A stretch of DNA of 64,000 nt, from the NCBI GenBank assembly GCA_963824215.1, contig CAWGOE010000001.1, positions 744,001-808,000 on the forward strand, in the 5' to 3' direction. Positions within the stretch are counted from its first letter, which is position 1. The number at the start of each line of letters is the position of its first letter. The notes beneath the pieces were generated by a model. That model was not told the origin of the DNA and did not search any database. It saw nothing but the letters and a program-made list of their open reading frames with translations. Made by a program: the position numbers and the translations under genes. This stretch comes from VRUE01 sp963824215. Its GTDB lineage: Bacteria; Actinomycetota; Thermoleophilia; Solirubrobacterales; 70-9. Below are positions 43,901 to 52,261 of this stretch, piece by piece.

Positions 43901-45651
43901 ACCGCACCGAGGCCGGCCGTGCCGGCGACCGCGACGCGCTGCAGCAGGTGCTGCGCAACGTCGGCGACCTCAGCGCCGAGGAGTGCGCCGAACGGGTGGA
44001 AGAGGGCTACTCGGCCGCCTCGATGCTGGAGAAGCTGGTCGCCGAGCGCCGCGTCGCTCTGGTCCGGATCGGCGGCGAGGAACGCTACATCGCCGGTGAG
44101 GACGCCGGCCTCTACCGCGACGCCCTCGGCGTGCCACCGCCACCCGGCCTGCCCGAGACGTTCCTCGAAGACCACCCCGACGCGATGCGCACCGTGGTTC
44201 GTCGCTACGCCCGCACGCATGGGCCCTTCCCGACCGTCCAGTTGGCCGAGCGCTACGGCGTCGACCCGACCCCGGCACTGCGCGAGCTGGAGCGCGAAGG
44301 AGCCCTGGTCCGTGGCGAGCTGCTGCCCGGCGGCTCCGAGCGCGAGTGGTGCGACTCCGACGTCCTGCGCCGCGTCCGCCGCGCCAGCCTCGCCCATCTG
44401 CGCCGCGAGGTCGAGCCGGCCGCACGCGATCGCTTCGCCCGCTTCCTGCCGAGCTGGCAGAACGTCGACGCGCATCGTCCCGCCGGCGCCGGCCCCGACC
44501 GCCTGCGCGACGCGCTGGTGCCGCTGCAGGGTGTCGCCCTGACGCCGAAAGTCTGGGAGGGAGATGTGCTGCCGCGCCGGCTCGGCAGCTATTCCCCCGC
44601 CTGGCTTGACGAGCTCTGCACCAGCGGCGAGCTGGTCTGGATCGGCGCCGGCTCGCGCGGCCGCAGCGACGGCAGGGTCGCCCTCTACTTCCGCGAGGAC
44701 GTGCGCCTCGCCGGCCCGCCTCCCGCGAACGCGAAGCTCGAGCGGGCTGACGGCGCCCCGCAGGAGGCGATCCGCGAGCGGCTTATCGCCGGCCCCTCCT
44801 TCTGGCTCGACCTGCTTGCCGGTCTCGACTTCCCGCCAGAGGAGCTGCACAACGCGCTCTGGGACCTGGCCTGGTCGGGTGAGGTGACCAATGACGCCTT
44901 TGCGCCGCTGCGGGCGCCGCGGCTGCGCTCCGTGCCTGCGCACGAACGCGGCGGCCGTCGCTTCGCCCGCCGCCGCTCCGGCGCCGGAACGGCGGTGCAG
45001 GGGCGCTGGTCGCTGACCACGCCGTTGCTGGCCGACGCCCCCGGGCCCGGCGCGAAGCTGCGCGCCCAGGCCGAGCTGATGTTGGAGCGCTACGGGATCG
45101 TCACCCGCGAGACGGTGCTCGCCGAGGGGGTCCCAGGCGGCTTCGCGACCCTCTACGCCGAGCTGGGCAACCTCGAGCTGCTCGGCACCGCTCGGCGTGG
45201 CTACTTCGTCGAGGGGCTCGGCGGCGCCCAGTTCGCTCTGCCCGGCGCGGTCGAGCGGCTGCGCTCTCAGCCCGAATCCGACGGTTCCTTTCAGGTGCTC
45301 GCCGCGACCGACCCCGCCAATGCCTACGGCGCTGCGCTGCCTTGGCCGAAACCGCCTTCGGGTCGGCGCCCTGCACGCGCTCCCGGCGCCTACGTGCTGC
45401 TGCGCGACGGTGAGCCGCTCATCTACGTCGAGCGCGGCGGTCGCAGCATTCTCCGCCTGACCGAGCTGAGCGACGCCGACTTGGCGCTGGCGATGCAGGC
45501 CCTCGCCGACGCGGTCTCCTCCGGTCGCCTGCCGAAGCTCGGGGTGGAGAAGCTCGACGGCGAGCCGGTGATCGGATCCGGCCACGAGGAGGCCCTACTC
45601 AACGCCGGCTTCAGCCGCGGTCCGCGCAAGCTCACGGCCTCCGCGCGTTGA
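40963..45651 (+). CDS. lhr: Lhr-type large ATP-dependent helicase with in-frame repeat insertions
   Basis: A 1562-residue SF2 helicase. Walker A is APTGSGKT (61-68), DEIH at 172-175, motif III-like LSATQRPLERIAKFLVG, and motifs V-VI are ATSSLELGIDMGAVDLV and SRGLQRVGRAGHS. The Lhr core and the long winged-helix C-terminal extension follow to residue 1562. Lhr unwinds 3'-tailed DNA/RNA-DNA hybrids and is linked to DNA repair. Two Pro/Gly/Ala-rich insertions (residues about 205-233 and 373-401) are encoded by 86-bp inverted repeat elements. Codons between them include several rare TTA/CTA. The start is TTG 40963 or 40987. Confidence 0.9.
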   Translation: MPGRKIGGLSTSRKASVKADPLAPFSAPVRRWFESSFEGPTPAQAGGWEAISGGANALICAPTGSGKTLAAFLWGIDKLSREPELGQGVKLVYVSPLKALSYDIERNLRAPLRGIGADISVGLRTGDTSQKERRAMRKTPPDILITTPESLYLILSSGAREILTGTEAVIVDEIHAVAQSKRGSHLALTLERLDHLVRDHALQAAGPVGAGDPPPPAVAKASSGVVPPTPPPAAETQGIQRIGLSATQRPLERIAKFLVGPKRACEIVDAGVAKELDLEIVVPVEDMSEPGAPSFPNADGNPTEGEPLAHVRSIWPAIYPELLKLVQEHNSTIIFVNARRAAERLAKRLNELALEQAPQELPATEHAGNASPAGGTVGGTPPEEASATGRGGGSPAVTGPAGSGDGPSLEIARAHHGSLSHEERLVVEEMLKSGQLPCLVATSSLELGIDMGAVDLVIQVESPKSVSRGLQRVGRAGHSLGEVSRGRIFPKFRADLLECAVVARRMREGAIEETVIPQNPLDVLAQQLVSMAALDEWEIDEVERLVTATQPFGELSREQLENVLDMLDGRYPSDRFAELRPRIVWDRTRGTMHGRKGSRQLVVTNAGTIPDRGLYGVHLPDGRRVGELDEEMVYEARPGQTFLLGATTWRIEEITRDRVIVTPAPGLPGAVPFWKGDGIGRPAELGRAIGAFSREAVSRDPKELAKEYDLDRRAAENLVAYLREQQAATRVVPSDETIVVERFRDEIGDWRLCVLSPFGGRVHSAWGLALGQKIRDELELEADAIWSDDGIVIHLPDADDPPSADLIMVEPDELEDLVVRELSGSALFGARFRENASRSLLIPRAYPGKRTPLWQQRLKSQSLLEVARDFPRFPVILETYRECLRDVLDLPSLRQILTDLNSRKIGLVEVETPTASPFASSLLFDYVATYMYEGDTPSAERRAAALALDRDLLRELLGQEELRELIDPEALEEVEAQLQHRTEAGRAGDRDALQQVLRNVGDLSAEECAERVEEGYSAASMLEKLVAERRVALVRIGGEERYIAGEDAGLYRDALGVPPPPGLPETFLEDHPDAMRTVVRRYARTHGPFPTVQLAERYGVDPTPALRELEREGALVRGELLPGGSEREWCDSDVLRRVRRASLAHLRREVEPAARDRFARFLPSWQNVDAHRPAGAGPDRLRDALVPLQGVALTPKVWEGDVLPRRLGSYSPAWLDELCTSGELVWIGAGSRGRSDGRVALYFREDVRLAGPPPANAKLERADGAPQEAIRERLIAGPSFWLDLLAGLDFPPEELHNALWDLAWSGEVTNDAFAPLRAPRLRSVPAHERGGRRFARRRSGAGTAVQGRWSLTTPLLADAPGPGAKLRAQAELMLERYGIVTRETVLAEGVPGGFATLYAELGNLELLGTARRGYFVEGLGGAQFALPGAVERLRSQPESDGSFQVLAATDPANAYGAALPWPKPPSGRRPARAPGAYVLLRDGEPLIYVERGGRSILRLTELSDADLALAMQALADAVSSGRLPKLGVEKLDGEPVIGSGHEEALLNAGFSRGPRKLTASAR
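41575..41660 (+). repeat. 86-bp palindromic element, copy 1, translated in frame
   Basis: Begins GCGGGTCCTGTC and ends GCCACCCGC, so the ends are themselves inverted; the middle has ACCACCCCC (41609-region) facing GGGGGTGGT. It matches copy 2 at 42079-42164 in reverse orientation, with 73 of 86 positions identical by my count. It is read in frame in the helicase gene as a Pro/Ala/Gly-rich loop between the DEIH box and the LSAT motif, a place where ordinary Lhr proteins have only a few residues. Confidence 0.8.
42079..42164 (-). repeat. 86-bp palindromic element, copy 2, opposite orientation
   Basis: Exactly the same length as copy 1 and its reverse complement aligns with it along the whole element without gaps. 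Central AAGCTT and the terminal GCGGGT/ACCCGC hexamers are kept; most changes preserve the hairpin by paired substitution (for example the C/G runs near both ends). It is translated as a Gly/Pro/Thr-rich loop before ARAHHGSLS of the helicase, at a position already variable in the family. Confidence 0.8.
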
Positions 45652-45703
45652 AACTTCCCGTCCGAGACTCAGCGGAGGGGCGAGCGGGGTCGATCAGCCG
45701 TCC

Positions 45704-46636
45704 ATGCTCTCTATACGACAGAAGTCCAAACCAACGCGAACCACCTTCATCCTTCTGGGGTTTGTCATCGCCCTTCTCACCTCGATGGCGATCCGCCCTG
45801 CCGCCGGCCTCGCCGCGCCGCCGGAGCCGGTCGAACCCCCTCAGCTCAGCATTGAACCAGGGAGCTATGACTTCGGCCTTCACCCGCTCAACTGGGGCTC
45901 GACCCAGACGTACTTCCAGCTGCGCAACGTGGGCGCGGAAGCCTTCCAGATCAGCTCCGGTGAAATCAGCGGATCGGGCTCTGGCGCCTTCTCGACCGGC
46001 TACAGCAACTGCTACGGCACCACCTTGCAACCGGGCGAATCCTGCTCGGCGCAGGTCTATTTCGGCCCCTACGAAGCGGTGGAATACAACGCTCAGTTCC
46101 GCGTCAGCGTTGGTTCCTACTCGTTCAGCGCCGATCTGAGCGGCACCGGCGGGCGAGCGACCTTTGCTCCCGCCTCCAATCCGATCGACTTCGGCGTGGC
46201 CAAAGTGGGATCCGCCGGGACGATCCGCGAGATCACGATCTCCAACACCGGCAACATGCCGGGCGGGATGTTCATCGCGGTGATCGCCGGCGGCGCCATC
46301 GGCAGCTTCCAGATCATCGACGAGAACTGCACCGGCGTCGAGCTCGCTCCAGCCGCGACCTGCACCCTCCAGGTGCGCTTCCAGCCGGTCAGCGAGGGTG
46401 TCAAGAAAGCGACGCTGGGCCTCTTCGGAGAAAACGACGGCCCCACACCAATCGTCCTCACGGGTGTCGGCTCGGCTCCCGACCTGGCATTCGCACCGTC
46501 TTACGGTCCAGTGACCGCTGGTTCAGCCGCTGCGCCTAAGGCCAAATCGCTGAGGCGACACCACCGTCTCTACAAGCGTCATTCCAGCAGGCCTTCGGTT
46601 GCCAGCGCCCGCATTTCCTCACGGAGGCCGCGATAA
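45704..46636 (+). CDS. Secreted ASH/choice-of-anchor D domain protein
   Basis: A 310-residue protein with an N-terminal signal/membrane segment (FILLGFVIALLTSMA) and two tandem Ig-like ASPM-SPD2-Hydin type domains: residues about 50-145 (LSIEPGSYDFG ... FQLRNVG ... LQPGESCSAQVYF) and about 150-255 (NPIDFGVAKVG ... ITISNTG ... LAPAATCTLQVRF). Each ends in the Cys-x-(V/L)-x-V-x-F strand typical of these domains. A basic tail follows. Probably a surface or secreted adhesive protein; no catalytic residues are evident. Confidence 0.75.
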   Translation: MLSIRQKSKPTRTTFILLGFVIALLTSMAIRPAAGLAAPPEPVEPPQLSIEPGSYDFGLHPLNWGSTQTYFQLRNVGAEAFQISSGEISGSGSGAFSTGYSNCYGTTLQPGESCSAQVYFGPYEAVEYNAQFRVSVGSYSFSADLSGTGGRATFAPASNPIDFGVAKVGSAGTIREITISNTGNMPGGMFIAVIAGGAIGSFQIIDENCTGVELAPAATCTLQVRFQPVSEGVKKATLGLFGENDGPTPIVLTGVGSAPDLAFAPSYGPVTAGSAAAPKAKSLRRHHRLYKRHSSRPSVASARISSRRPR

Positions 46637-46643
46637 TCCAGGT

Positions 46644-47345
46644 GTGACCGCTGCGGAGGAGAGTCAGGGCCCGGTCGAGCTGCTGCGCAGCGTGCCGCTC
46701 TTCGCCGACCTCGAAGAGCGCGAGCTGGAGAGCTTCTCGCACGTTGCCGTGCCGCGATCCTTCCCGGGCGCGACCCGCGTCTTTCACGAGGGCGACCACT
46801 CCGACGCCTGCTACATCGTCCGCTCGGGCAGCTTCCGGGTCACCCGCGAGCACTCCGACGGCCGGGCGATCACCCTGGCGACGCTCGGCCCCGGCGACAT
46901 CTTCGGCGAGCTGGCGATGCTCGACGGCGAGGTCCGCTCGGCCAGCGTCGAAGCGCTCGGCGACGGTGAGCTGCTGGCGCTTCCGGCCGGGGAGGTGCGT
47001 TCGCTGCTCGCCCGCCATCCGGAGATAACCGTGAAGCTGGTCGCCGCCCTGGTCCGGCGCCTGCGCGCCGCCAACGAGCGGATCTCGCGCCAGTCCTTCC
47101 AGACCGTTCCCAGCCGCGTCGCCGGCGTCCTTTCCCAGCTCGTCACCGAAGAGGCGCCGCGAACTACCGAGGGCGGCGAGATCACGATCCGCATGAACCA
47201 GTCAGATCTGGCCCAGCTCGCCGGCACCTCGCGCGAGAGCGTCAGCCGCTTCCTCGCTGACCTCGAGCGCGCCGGCGTCGTCCGCCCAGGCCGCGGCAGG
47301 GTGACGGTGCTCGCTCCCGCAAAATTGAGCAACTACATCTTCTGA
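46644..47345 (+). CDS. Crp/Fnr family transcriptional regulator
   Basis: A 233-residue regulator: cyclic-nucleotide-binding-like beta-barrel (residues about 15-130, with PGDIFGELAMLDGEVRSASV) and a winged HTH (MNQSDLAQLAGTSRESVSRF) near residues 180-205. The phosphate-binding cassette reads GELAMLDGEVRSAS, with Arg and Ser at the cAMP-contacting positions, so cAMP binding is possible. GTG 46644 is chosen; it removes a non-conserved leader in the overlapping upstream gene. Confidence 0.88.
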   Translation: MTAAEESQGPVELLRSVPLFADLEERELESFSHVAVPRSFPGATRVFHEGDHSDACYIVRSGSFRVTREHSDGRAITLATLGPGDIFGELAMLDGEVRSASVEALGDGELLALPAGEVRSLLARHPEITVKLVAALVRRLRAANERISRQSFQTVPSRVAGVLSQLVTEEAPRTTEGGEITIRMNQSDLAQLAGTSRESVSRFLADLERAGVVRPGRGRVTVLAPAKLSNYIF

Positions 47346-47385
47346 GGCGGCCGTCGCCGCGGACTTCGACACCCTGCGGGCGCGG

Positions 47386-48003
47386 ATGGTCGAGCGGCAG
47401 CTGCGCCGCCGCGGCATCACCGACGTGCGTGTCCTGGCGGCGATGGAAGCGGCGCCGCGGCACGAGTTCGTGCCCGAGACCCAGCGTGGCCGCGCCTACG
47501 CCGACTCGGCCCTGCCGATCGGCGAAGGGCAGACGATCTCCCAGCCCTGGATCGTCGCCGCGATCTGTCAGGCGCTGGAGCTGAGCGGCAGCGAGCGGGT
47601 GCTGGAGATCGGCTCCGGGTCGGGTTACTCGGCGGCGGTTCTCTCGCACCTAGCCGCCGAGGTGATCGGCATCGAGCGACACGAGTCGCTTGCGGCAGCG
47701 GCCCGCCGCGCGCTTGACCGGATCGGGATTGAGAACGTCGAGTTGCTGGTCGGCGACGGCAGCCGCGGCATGCCGGAGCGGGCTCCGTTTGAGGCGATCG
47801 CAGTCCACGCCACGGCGCCGGCGCCGCCGCGTAGCTTGCTCGGTCAGCTTGCCGATGGCGGCCGGCTGGTCGTCCCGATCGCCACCGACCGTGCCGACCT
47901 GCTCACCGTCTTTCGTCGCCGCGGCGATGAGTTGCGCAGCGAGGAGATCGGCCCCTGCCGCTTCGTGCCGCTGATCGGCGAGGAGGGGTTCGAGCCCGGC
48001 TAG
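47386..48003 (+). CDS. pcm: Protein-L-isoaspartate O-methyltransferase
   Basis: A 205-residue SAM-dependent enzyme that repairs isoaspartyl residues. The family N-terminal helix (MVERQLRRRGITDVRVLAAM), the substrate loop IGEGQTISQPWIVAAI and motif I LEIGSGSGYSAAVLSHL are diagnostic. It follows the Crp/Fnr gene by 40 bp and its stop overlaps the convergent RTX-like gene by 4 bp. Confidence 0.9.
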   Translation: MVERQLRRRGITDVRVLAAMEAAPRHEFVPETQRGRAYADSALPIGEGQTISQPWIVAAICQALELSGSERVLEIGSGSGYSAAVLSHLAAEVIGIERHESLAAAARRALDRIGIENVELLVGDGSRGMPERAPFEAIAVHATAPAPPRSLLGQLADGGRLVVPIATDRADLLTVFRRRGDELRSEEIGPCRFVPLIGEEGFEPG

Positions 48004-49736
48004 CGAGTCGGCCTGGTGCGCAGCATGTTGCGGCCGCCGTGTCCGATCAGGCTGTCGTGATGGTTGCCGATCAGGACGTCCGGTCCCGGCGAGCCCTCGA
48101 GCGTCTCGATCGAGTGATCGACATGGCCAGGCGTGCAGGGGTCGCCGCGGCGCAGCACCTGACCGCCGATCTTGGCGTAGACGCCGGGAGTGAAGCGGAA
48201 GAAGTTGGCGTTGTCGTTGCCCGAGCCGCCGACAAATAGATCGCCGTCGCAGGGGTCGCCGCCGACCAACACGTCGGAGCCGGGCCCACCGATCAGCGTG
48301 CTCTTGCCGCTGTTGACCGGCACGTGGAGGTCGGTGCGGGCGCCGATCAGCGCGTCGTCGCCGGCGTTGCCCTCGAGCAGGTCTGGGTCGCTGTCGTCGC
48401 CGGCCTCGATCACGTCGTTGCCGGGCCCACCGTCGAGATTGTCGGCGCCGGGTCCCCCGTCGATACGCACTTCAACCGTCGCGGGAACGTTGCCTTCGAC
48501 GTCGACTATGTCGTTGCCGCCATCGACGTCGATCAGGATCGTCTGCGCATCAGCTGGGCATACGGCGGCCCCGTTGCTCTCCGCGCAGCCCTGGATGTTG
48601 TCGCCCGGAAAGCCGTGCGAGTCGTGGGAGACGATGAAGCTCGAGCTCTGGAAGGTGATCCTCACTGAGTCATCAGCAGAGGTCCCGTGGACGCTGAGCG
48701 AGCCGCTGCCGTCGATGCTGCGGACGCTGGTCACCTTCGGGCCAGCGCCGCCGGTCGCGGCCTCCTCGCAGGCCTCGGCGGCCATCCCGTTGTCGCACTC
48801 GGCGCCGTCGGGACCACCGTAGAGAAGGTCCGAGCCGGCCCGGCCGTCAAGCTCGTCGAAGCCGGCGCCGCCGTCGAGGCGGTTGTCGGCGCTGTCGCCG
48901 GTCAGCGTGTCCCCGTAGCCGGAGCCGATCACGTCCTCGGTGCCGCTGGCGATCCGGTCGCGACCGTCGCCGTAGGCGCTGCCGCCGGTCAGGTCGACGG
49001 TGACCGCTTCGGAGGCGGTTGAGAAAGAGGCGATGTCGCGGGCGCCCGGGCCACCGTCGAGCTGGTCGAAGCCGATGTCGCCGCGCAGGACGTCTTCGTC
49101 GCCTTCGCCGCCGGAGATGTCGTCGCGGCCGTGGCTGCCGTAGAGGCGGTCGCTGCCGCCGTCGCCCGCCAGCGTGTCGTCGCCGAGACCGCCGTCAACG
49201 AGGTCCTCGCCGGCTCCGCCCGTCAGCGGGTCGTTGCCCCGCCCGCCGTAGAGCCTGTCATTGCCGCCTTCGCCGGCGATCTCACGGTCGGTTGCCTTGC
49301 CGGCGTAGAGCGTGTCGCCACCGCCACCGCCCTGCAGGCTGTCCGGCCCACGGCCACCGAGCAAGTCATCGTCGCCGGCGCCACCGCTCTCGCGGTCGGG
49401 GCCTTTGGCGCCGAACAGCTTGTCGTCGCCGCCGTCGCCGTAGAGCCTGTCGCCACCGCGGCCGCCATTGATGACGTCGTCGCCGGGCCCACCGCAGATC
49501 TTGTCGTTGCCGTTCGGCCCGCCGCTGATCTTGTCGTCGCCGCCACCGCCGTAGATCACGTCACTGGCCTTCTTGCCGACGATCGTGTCGTTGCCCGGCG
49601 TGCCGACGATCGTCGCGTGCTTGCCGCCGCAGGTCGCGGCGGTGGCCTGGCTCCAGGCCGGGGCCAGCAAGGCCAGCAAGAGGCCGAGCAGGGCGAGGCT
49701 CGTTCGCACCGAGATGGGCTGCTGGCGGTGGGTCAT
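48000..49736 (-). CDS. Secreted RTX-like calcium-binding repeat protein 1
   Basis: A 578-residue protein with a signal peptide (LALLGLLLALLAPAWS, then ATAATCGGK) and many nonapeptide GGxGxDxxx repeats from about residue 60 to 300, a beta-sandwich-like interruption, and further repeats (GGPGADNLDGGPGNDVIEAG) near the end. Such repeats bind calcium and fold as parallel beta rolls. With a Sec-type signal rather than a type I secretion tail, it should be surface-exposed or secreted. It is a tandem paralogue of the next gene (identical N-terminal repeats). Confidence 0.82.
   Translation of the reverse strand: MTHRQQPISVRTSLALLGLLLALLAPAWSQATAATCGGKHATIVGTPGNDTIVGKKASDVIYGGGGDDKISGGPNGNDKICGGPGDDVINGGRGGDRLYGDGGDDKLFGAKGPDRESGGAGDDDLLGGRGPDSLQGGGGGDTLYAGKATDREIAGEGGNDRLYGGRGNDPLTGGAGEDLVDGGLGDDTLAGDGGSDRLYGSHGRDDISGGEGDEDVLRGDIGFDQLDGGPGARDIASFSTASEAVTVDLTGGSAYGDGRDRIASGTEDVIGSGYGDTLTGDSADNRLDGGAGFDELDGRAGSDLLYGGPDGAECDNGMAAEACEEAATGGAGPKVTSVRSIDGSGSLSVHGTSADDSVRITFQSSSFIVSHDSHGFPGDNIQGCAESNGAAVCPADAQTILIDVDGGNDIVDVEGNVPATVEVRIDGGPGADNLDGGPGNDVIEAGDDSDPDLLEGNAGDDALIGARTDLHVPVNSGKSTLIGGPGSDVLVGGDPCDGDLFVGGSGNDNANFFRFTPGVYAKIGGQVLRRGDPCTPGHVDHSIETLEGSPGPDVLIGNHHDSLIGHGGRNMLRTRPTR
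49476..49646. repeat. 171-bp direct repeat, copy in RTX-like gene 1
   Basis: Identical by eye to 51453-51623, covering the end of the signal peptide through the first GGxGxD repeats (ATCGGKHATIVGTPGN onward). Flanking sequence in the two genes diverges sharply on both sides, which suggests recent gene conversion or unequal exchange. Confidence 0.75.
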
Positions 49737-49829
49737 GCGGACCCATGCATCGACACCCGGAGGGCGGGTCTTCAGATGTGCAAGACCGTGGTCTAACGCT
49801 TACTCGGTAGGGCAGCGCTCGTCAGCAGC

Positions 49830-51719
49830 TCAGCAGCCGGCCGGGTTGGGGTCGGCGCGATCCTTGGTCACTTCGTCATCGCCCCCGCCGCAGCTGATCA
49901 CCTTGTCTCGCTGGCCGTCGATCGCGTCGATGAAGTCGTTGCCACCCTTGCCGAGGAAGCTGTCGGCGCCAGAGTGGCCGAAGAAGCTGTTGGCGCCGCC
50001 GTCCCCGATGAGCACGTCGGGCCCTTTGGATCCCTCGAGGCTCTCGTTGCCGCCACCGACGCTGTCCATCCTGCCGCAGCCGCCCGGCCCGCCGTTGCCG
50101 CCGAGCTCGACCCGCAGCGCATCGTCGGAGCGCCCGTAGGAGACGGTGTCGTCACCGGGGCCGCCGCTGTAGGAGTGACCTTGGCAGGTGGCGACCGAGG
50201 AGACGAGCAGGTCGTTGCCCGCGCCGCCGGAAAGCTGGTCGGCGCCGGGGTCTGCATAGAGCACGTCGCTGCCGGCGTTGCCCGTCAGCGAGTCGTTGCC
50301 GTTGTCGGGGCCGTTGTAGTTCTCGCCCGCCTCGAGCACGTCGTCGCCGGGGCCACCGCTGAGCGAGTCCGAGCCGGAGTTGCCGTTTGCCCGCACTTTG
50401 ACCCCAGCGGGGACGCTGCCATCGATCTCAATGCTGTCGTTGCCGCCGTCGCCGGTGATCACGAGCAGGCCGGTCGCGGCCGCGGTTGGGCAGCTGGCCA
50501 CAGTGCCGGTGGCCTGCGCGCAGCCGTCGCCGGCGAAGACCCCGGCGTCATCGGAGACGGTCCAGCCGTTGTCAAAGGAGACGCGGATGTGGTCGTCAGC
50601 CCGGTCCCCCTGCACGATCAGGCTGGCCCCGTCGAGGCCCTGGTTGAGGATGACGAAGGTACCGTCGCCCGGCGGGTTCTCCTCGGCGCCGCAGGAGTAC
50701 TCGACCGAGAAGGCGTTGCAGTTATCGGTGCCGGCGCCCCCGTATGCCTCATCGCCGCCGCCGGCGCCGTCGAGCTTGTCGTCGCCGACGCCGCCGTCGA
50801 GCCGGTTGGCGCTGCCGTCGCCGACGATCTCGTCGCCCTGGGGTGAGCCGACGACATCCTCGAAGTCCTGCAGCGAGTCATGGCCGTCGCCTTTCGACTT
50901 GCCGGCGCCGAGGTTGACGATCACGCCGCTGCGCGTCGCGCTGGCGTAGGAGACGATGTCCTGGCCGCCGCCGCCGCCACTCAGGGTGTCAGTGCCGCTG
51001 TCGCCGCGGACGACGTCGCCGTCGCCGTCACCGCCGTCGGCGTTGTCGATCCCGGTTCCGGCGACGACCGTGTCGCTGTCGCCGCCGCCCTCAAGCACGG
51101 GATCGTCGCCGGCGCCGCCATCGACTTTGTCGCTGCCGCTGCCGCCCTCGAGCTTGTCGTTGCCCTTATCGCCGTAGAGCCAGTCGTCGCCACCGTCGCC
51201 GCTCGCGTCATCGCTACCTTTGTCGCCGATCAGTACGTCGCCATCAGGACCGCCGATCATCCGGTCCGGGCCTTTGGCGCCGCGGATCTCGTCGCTGCCG
51301 TCACCGCCCATCAGCACGTCGCTGCCCTCCGCCCCCTCGAGGGCGTCGTTGCCGCCGCCACCCTCCACGCGGTCGGAGCCGCTATCGCCGGCGAGCCGGT
51401 CGTCGCCGCCGTCGCCGAAGAGCTTGTCGAAGCCGCGCCCACCGTGGATCGAGTCGTCGCCGGGCCCACCGCAGATCTTGTCGTTGCCGTTCGGCCCGCC
51501 GCTGATCTTGTCGTCGCCGCCACCGCCGTAGATCACGTCACTGGCCTTCTTGCCGACGATCGTGTCGTTGCCCGGCGTGCCGACGATCGTCGCGTGCTTG
51601 CCGCCGCAGGTCGCGGCGGTGGCGCTGGCGCCGAGGCCGGGAAGCAGCAGCAAAGCCGCGAGGGCCGCGGTGAAAACGGCAGCGGAGAGCGTTGGTGCAC
51701 GGGTCGGGCGAAGGGTCAT
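49830..51719 (-). CDS. Secreted RTX-like calcium-binding repeat protein 2
   Basis: A 629-residue paralogue of the preceding protein, with signal peptide (AALLLLPGLGASATA) and GGxGxDxxx repeats over most of residues 35-330 and 440-600, separated by a Cys-containing sandwich domain (DNCNAFSVEYSCGAEE). ATG 51719 has a strong GGGGGAG Shine-Dalgarno upstream; the longer frame to 51839 lacks one. Both paralogues keep conserved Cys residues in the spacer. Proteins of this type may bind calcium and surface glycans. Confidence 0.82.
   Translation of the reverse strand: MTLRPTRAPTLSAAVFTAALAALLLLPGLGASATAATCGGKHATIVGTPGNDTIVGKKASDVIYGGGGDDKISGGPNGNDKICGGPGDDSIHGGRGFDKLFGDGGDDRLAGDSGSDRVEGGGGNDALEGAEGSDVLMGGDGSDEIRGAKGPDRMIGGPDGDVLIGDKGSDDASGDGGDDWLYGDKGNDKLEGGSGSDKVDGGAGDDPVLEGGGDSDTVVAGTGIDNADGGDGDGDVVRGDSGTDTLSGGGGGQDIVSYASATRSGVIVNLGAGKSKGDGHDSLQDFEDVVGSPQGDEIVGDGSANRLDGGVGDDKLDGAGGGDEAYGGAGTDNCNAFSVEYSCGAEENPPGDGTFVILNQGLDGASLIVQGDRADDHIRVSFDNGWTVSDDAGVFAGDGCAQATGTVASCPTAAATGLLVITGDGGNDSIEIDGSVPAGVKVRANGNSGSDSLSGGPGDDVLEAGENYNGPDNGNDSLTGNAGSDVLYADPGADQLSGGAGNDLLVSSVATCQGHSYSGGPGDDTVSYGRSDDALRVELGGNGGPGGCGRMDSVGGGNESLEGSKGPDVLIGDGGANSFFGHSGADSFLGKGGNDFIDAIDGQRDKVISCGGGDDEVTKDRADPNPAGC
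51453..51623. repeat. 171-bp direct repeat, copy in RTX-like gene 2
   Basis: Partner of 49476-49646; the copies are separated by 1977 bp and appear identical along all 171 positions. Confidence 0.75.
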
Positions 51720-51837
51720 CGTGCTCCCCCATCGACCGTTTGGAGCTCCGCTACACCTCGGAACGAACAAACGTCCAAGAAGATGGAACGGGCGTCCACC
51801 CACCGCTCCCCCCGCCGTCAGATACGCTCGCAGCGCC

Positions 51838-52242
51838 ATGCGCGGCGGGATCTACGTGCTCAACTTCTACTCCACCGTTTTCGTCGACCAGCTCAAGCGC
51901 GGTCGCAAGACGGCGACGATCAGGCTCGGCGACAAGACTGGCAAGTACGAGCGCGGCCAGGTCGTCTGGATTACGGTCGGCTTCCGCCACAGCCCGCGCG
52001 AGAAAATCTTCGCCGCGGTGATCGACGACGTCGAGGTGAAGAAGATCGGCGACCTCTCGCCGCGTGACATCGAGCACGACAACCCGGAGTTCCGCCGGCT
52101 CGAGGACGAGGTCAAGTTCCTCGAGCAGATCTACGGCCGCACCGTCGGCCCCGACGACATCGTCACCGTGATCCGCTTCTCGCAGATCGTCGAGCCGCCG
52201 GGTGCGCATTTCGGCAATGGGGAGACCCCGCACCACAACTGA
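51838..52242 (+). CDS. ASCH-domain (PUA-like) protein
   Basis: A 134-residue protein starting MRGGIYVLNFYSTVFVDQLK; the KTATIRLGDKTGKYERGQVV core is the ASCH domain, a PUA-like fold that binds RNA or acts as an amidohydrolase in some family members. VTVIRFSQI near the end is the closing strand. It is divergent from the RTX-like gene 2. Role not known. Confidence 0.75.
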   Translation: MRGGIYVLNFYSTVFVDQLKRGRKTATIRLGDKTGKYERGQVVWITVGFRHSPREKIFAAVIDDVEVKKIGDLSPRDIEHDNPEFRRLEDEVKFLEQIYGRTVGPDDIVTVIRFSQIVEPPGAHFGNGETPHHN

Positions 52243-52261
52243 GGTTGGGTGGGGCAGATCG

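Noticed and set aside
43471..45585. 704-codon open frame antisense to the lhr gene
   Set aside because: No recognisable domain; it arises from the strong G/C codon-position bias of the real gene on the other strand. Other such frames (for example 37460-38926, 52893-54560, 10131-11492) were left out for the same reason.
48030..51700. Regular short repeats resembling a CRISPR or satellite array
   Set aside because: The periodicity matches GGxGxDxxx nonapeptide codons in two RTX-like proteins and the spacers are not unique; there is no constant DNA repeat with spacers.
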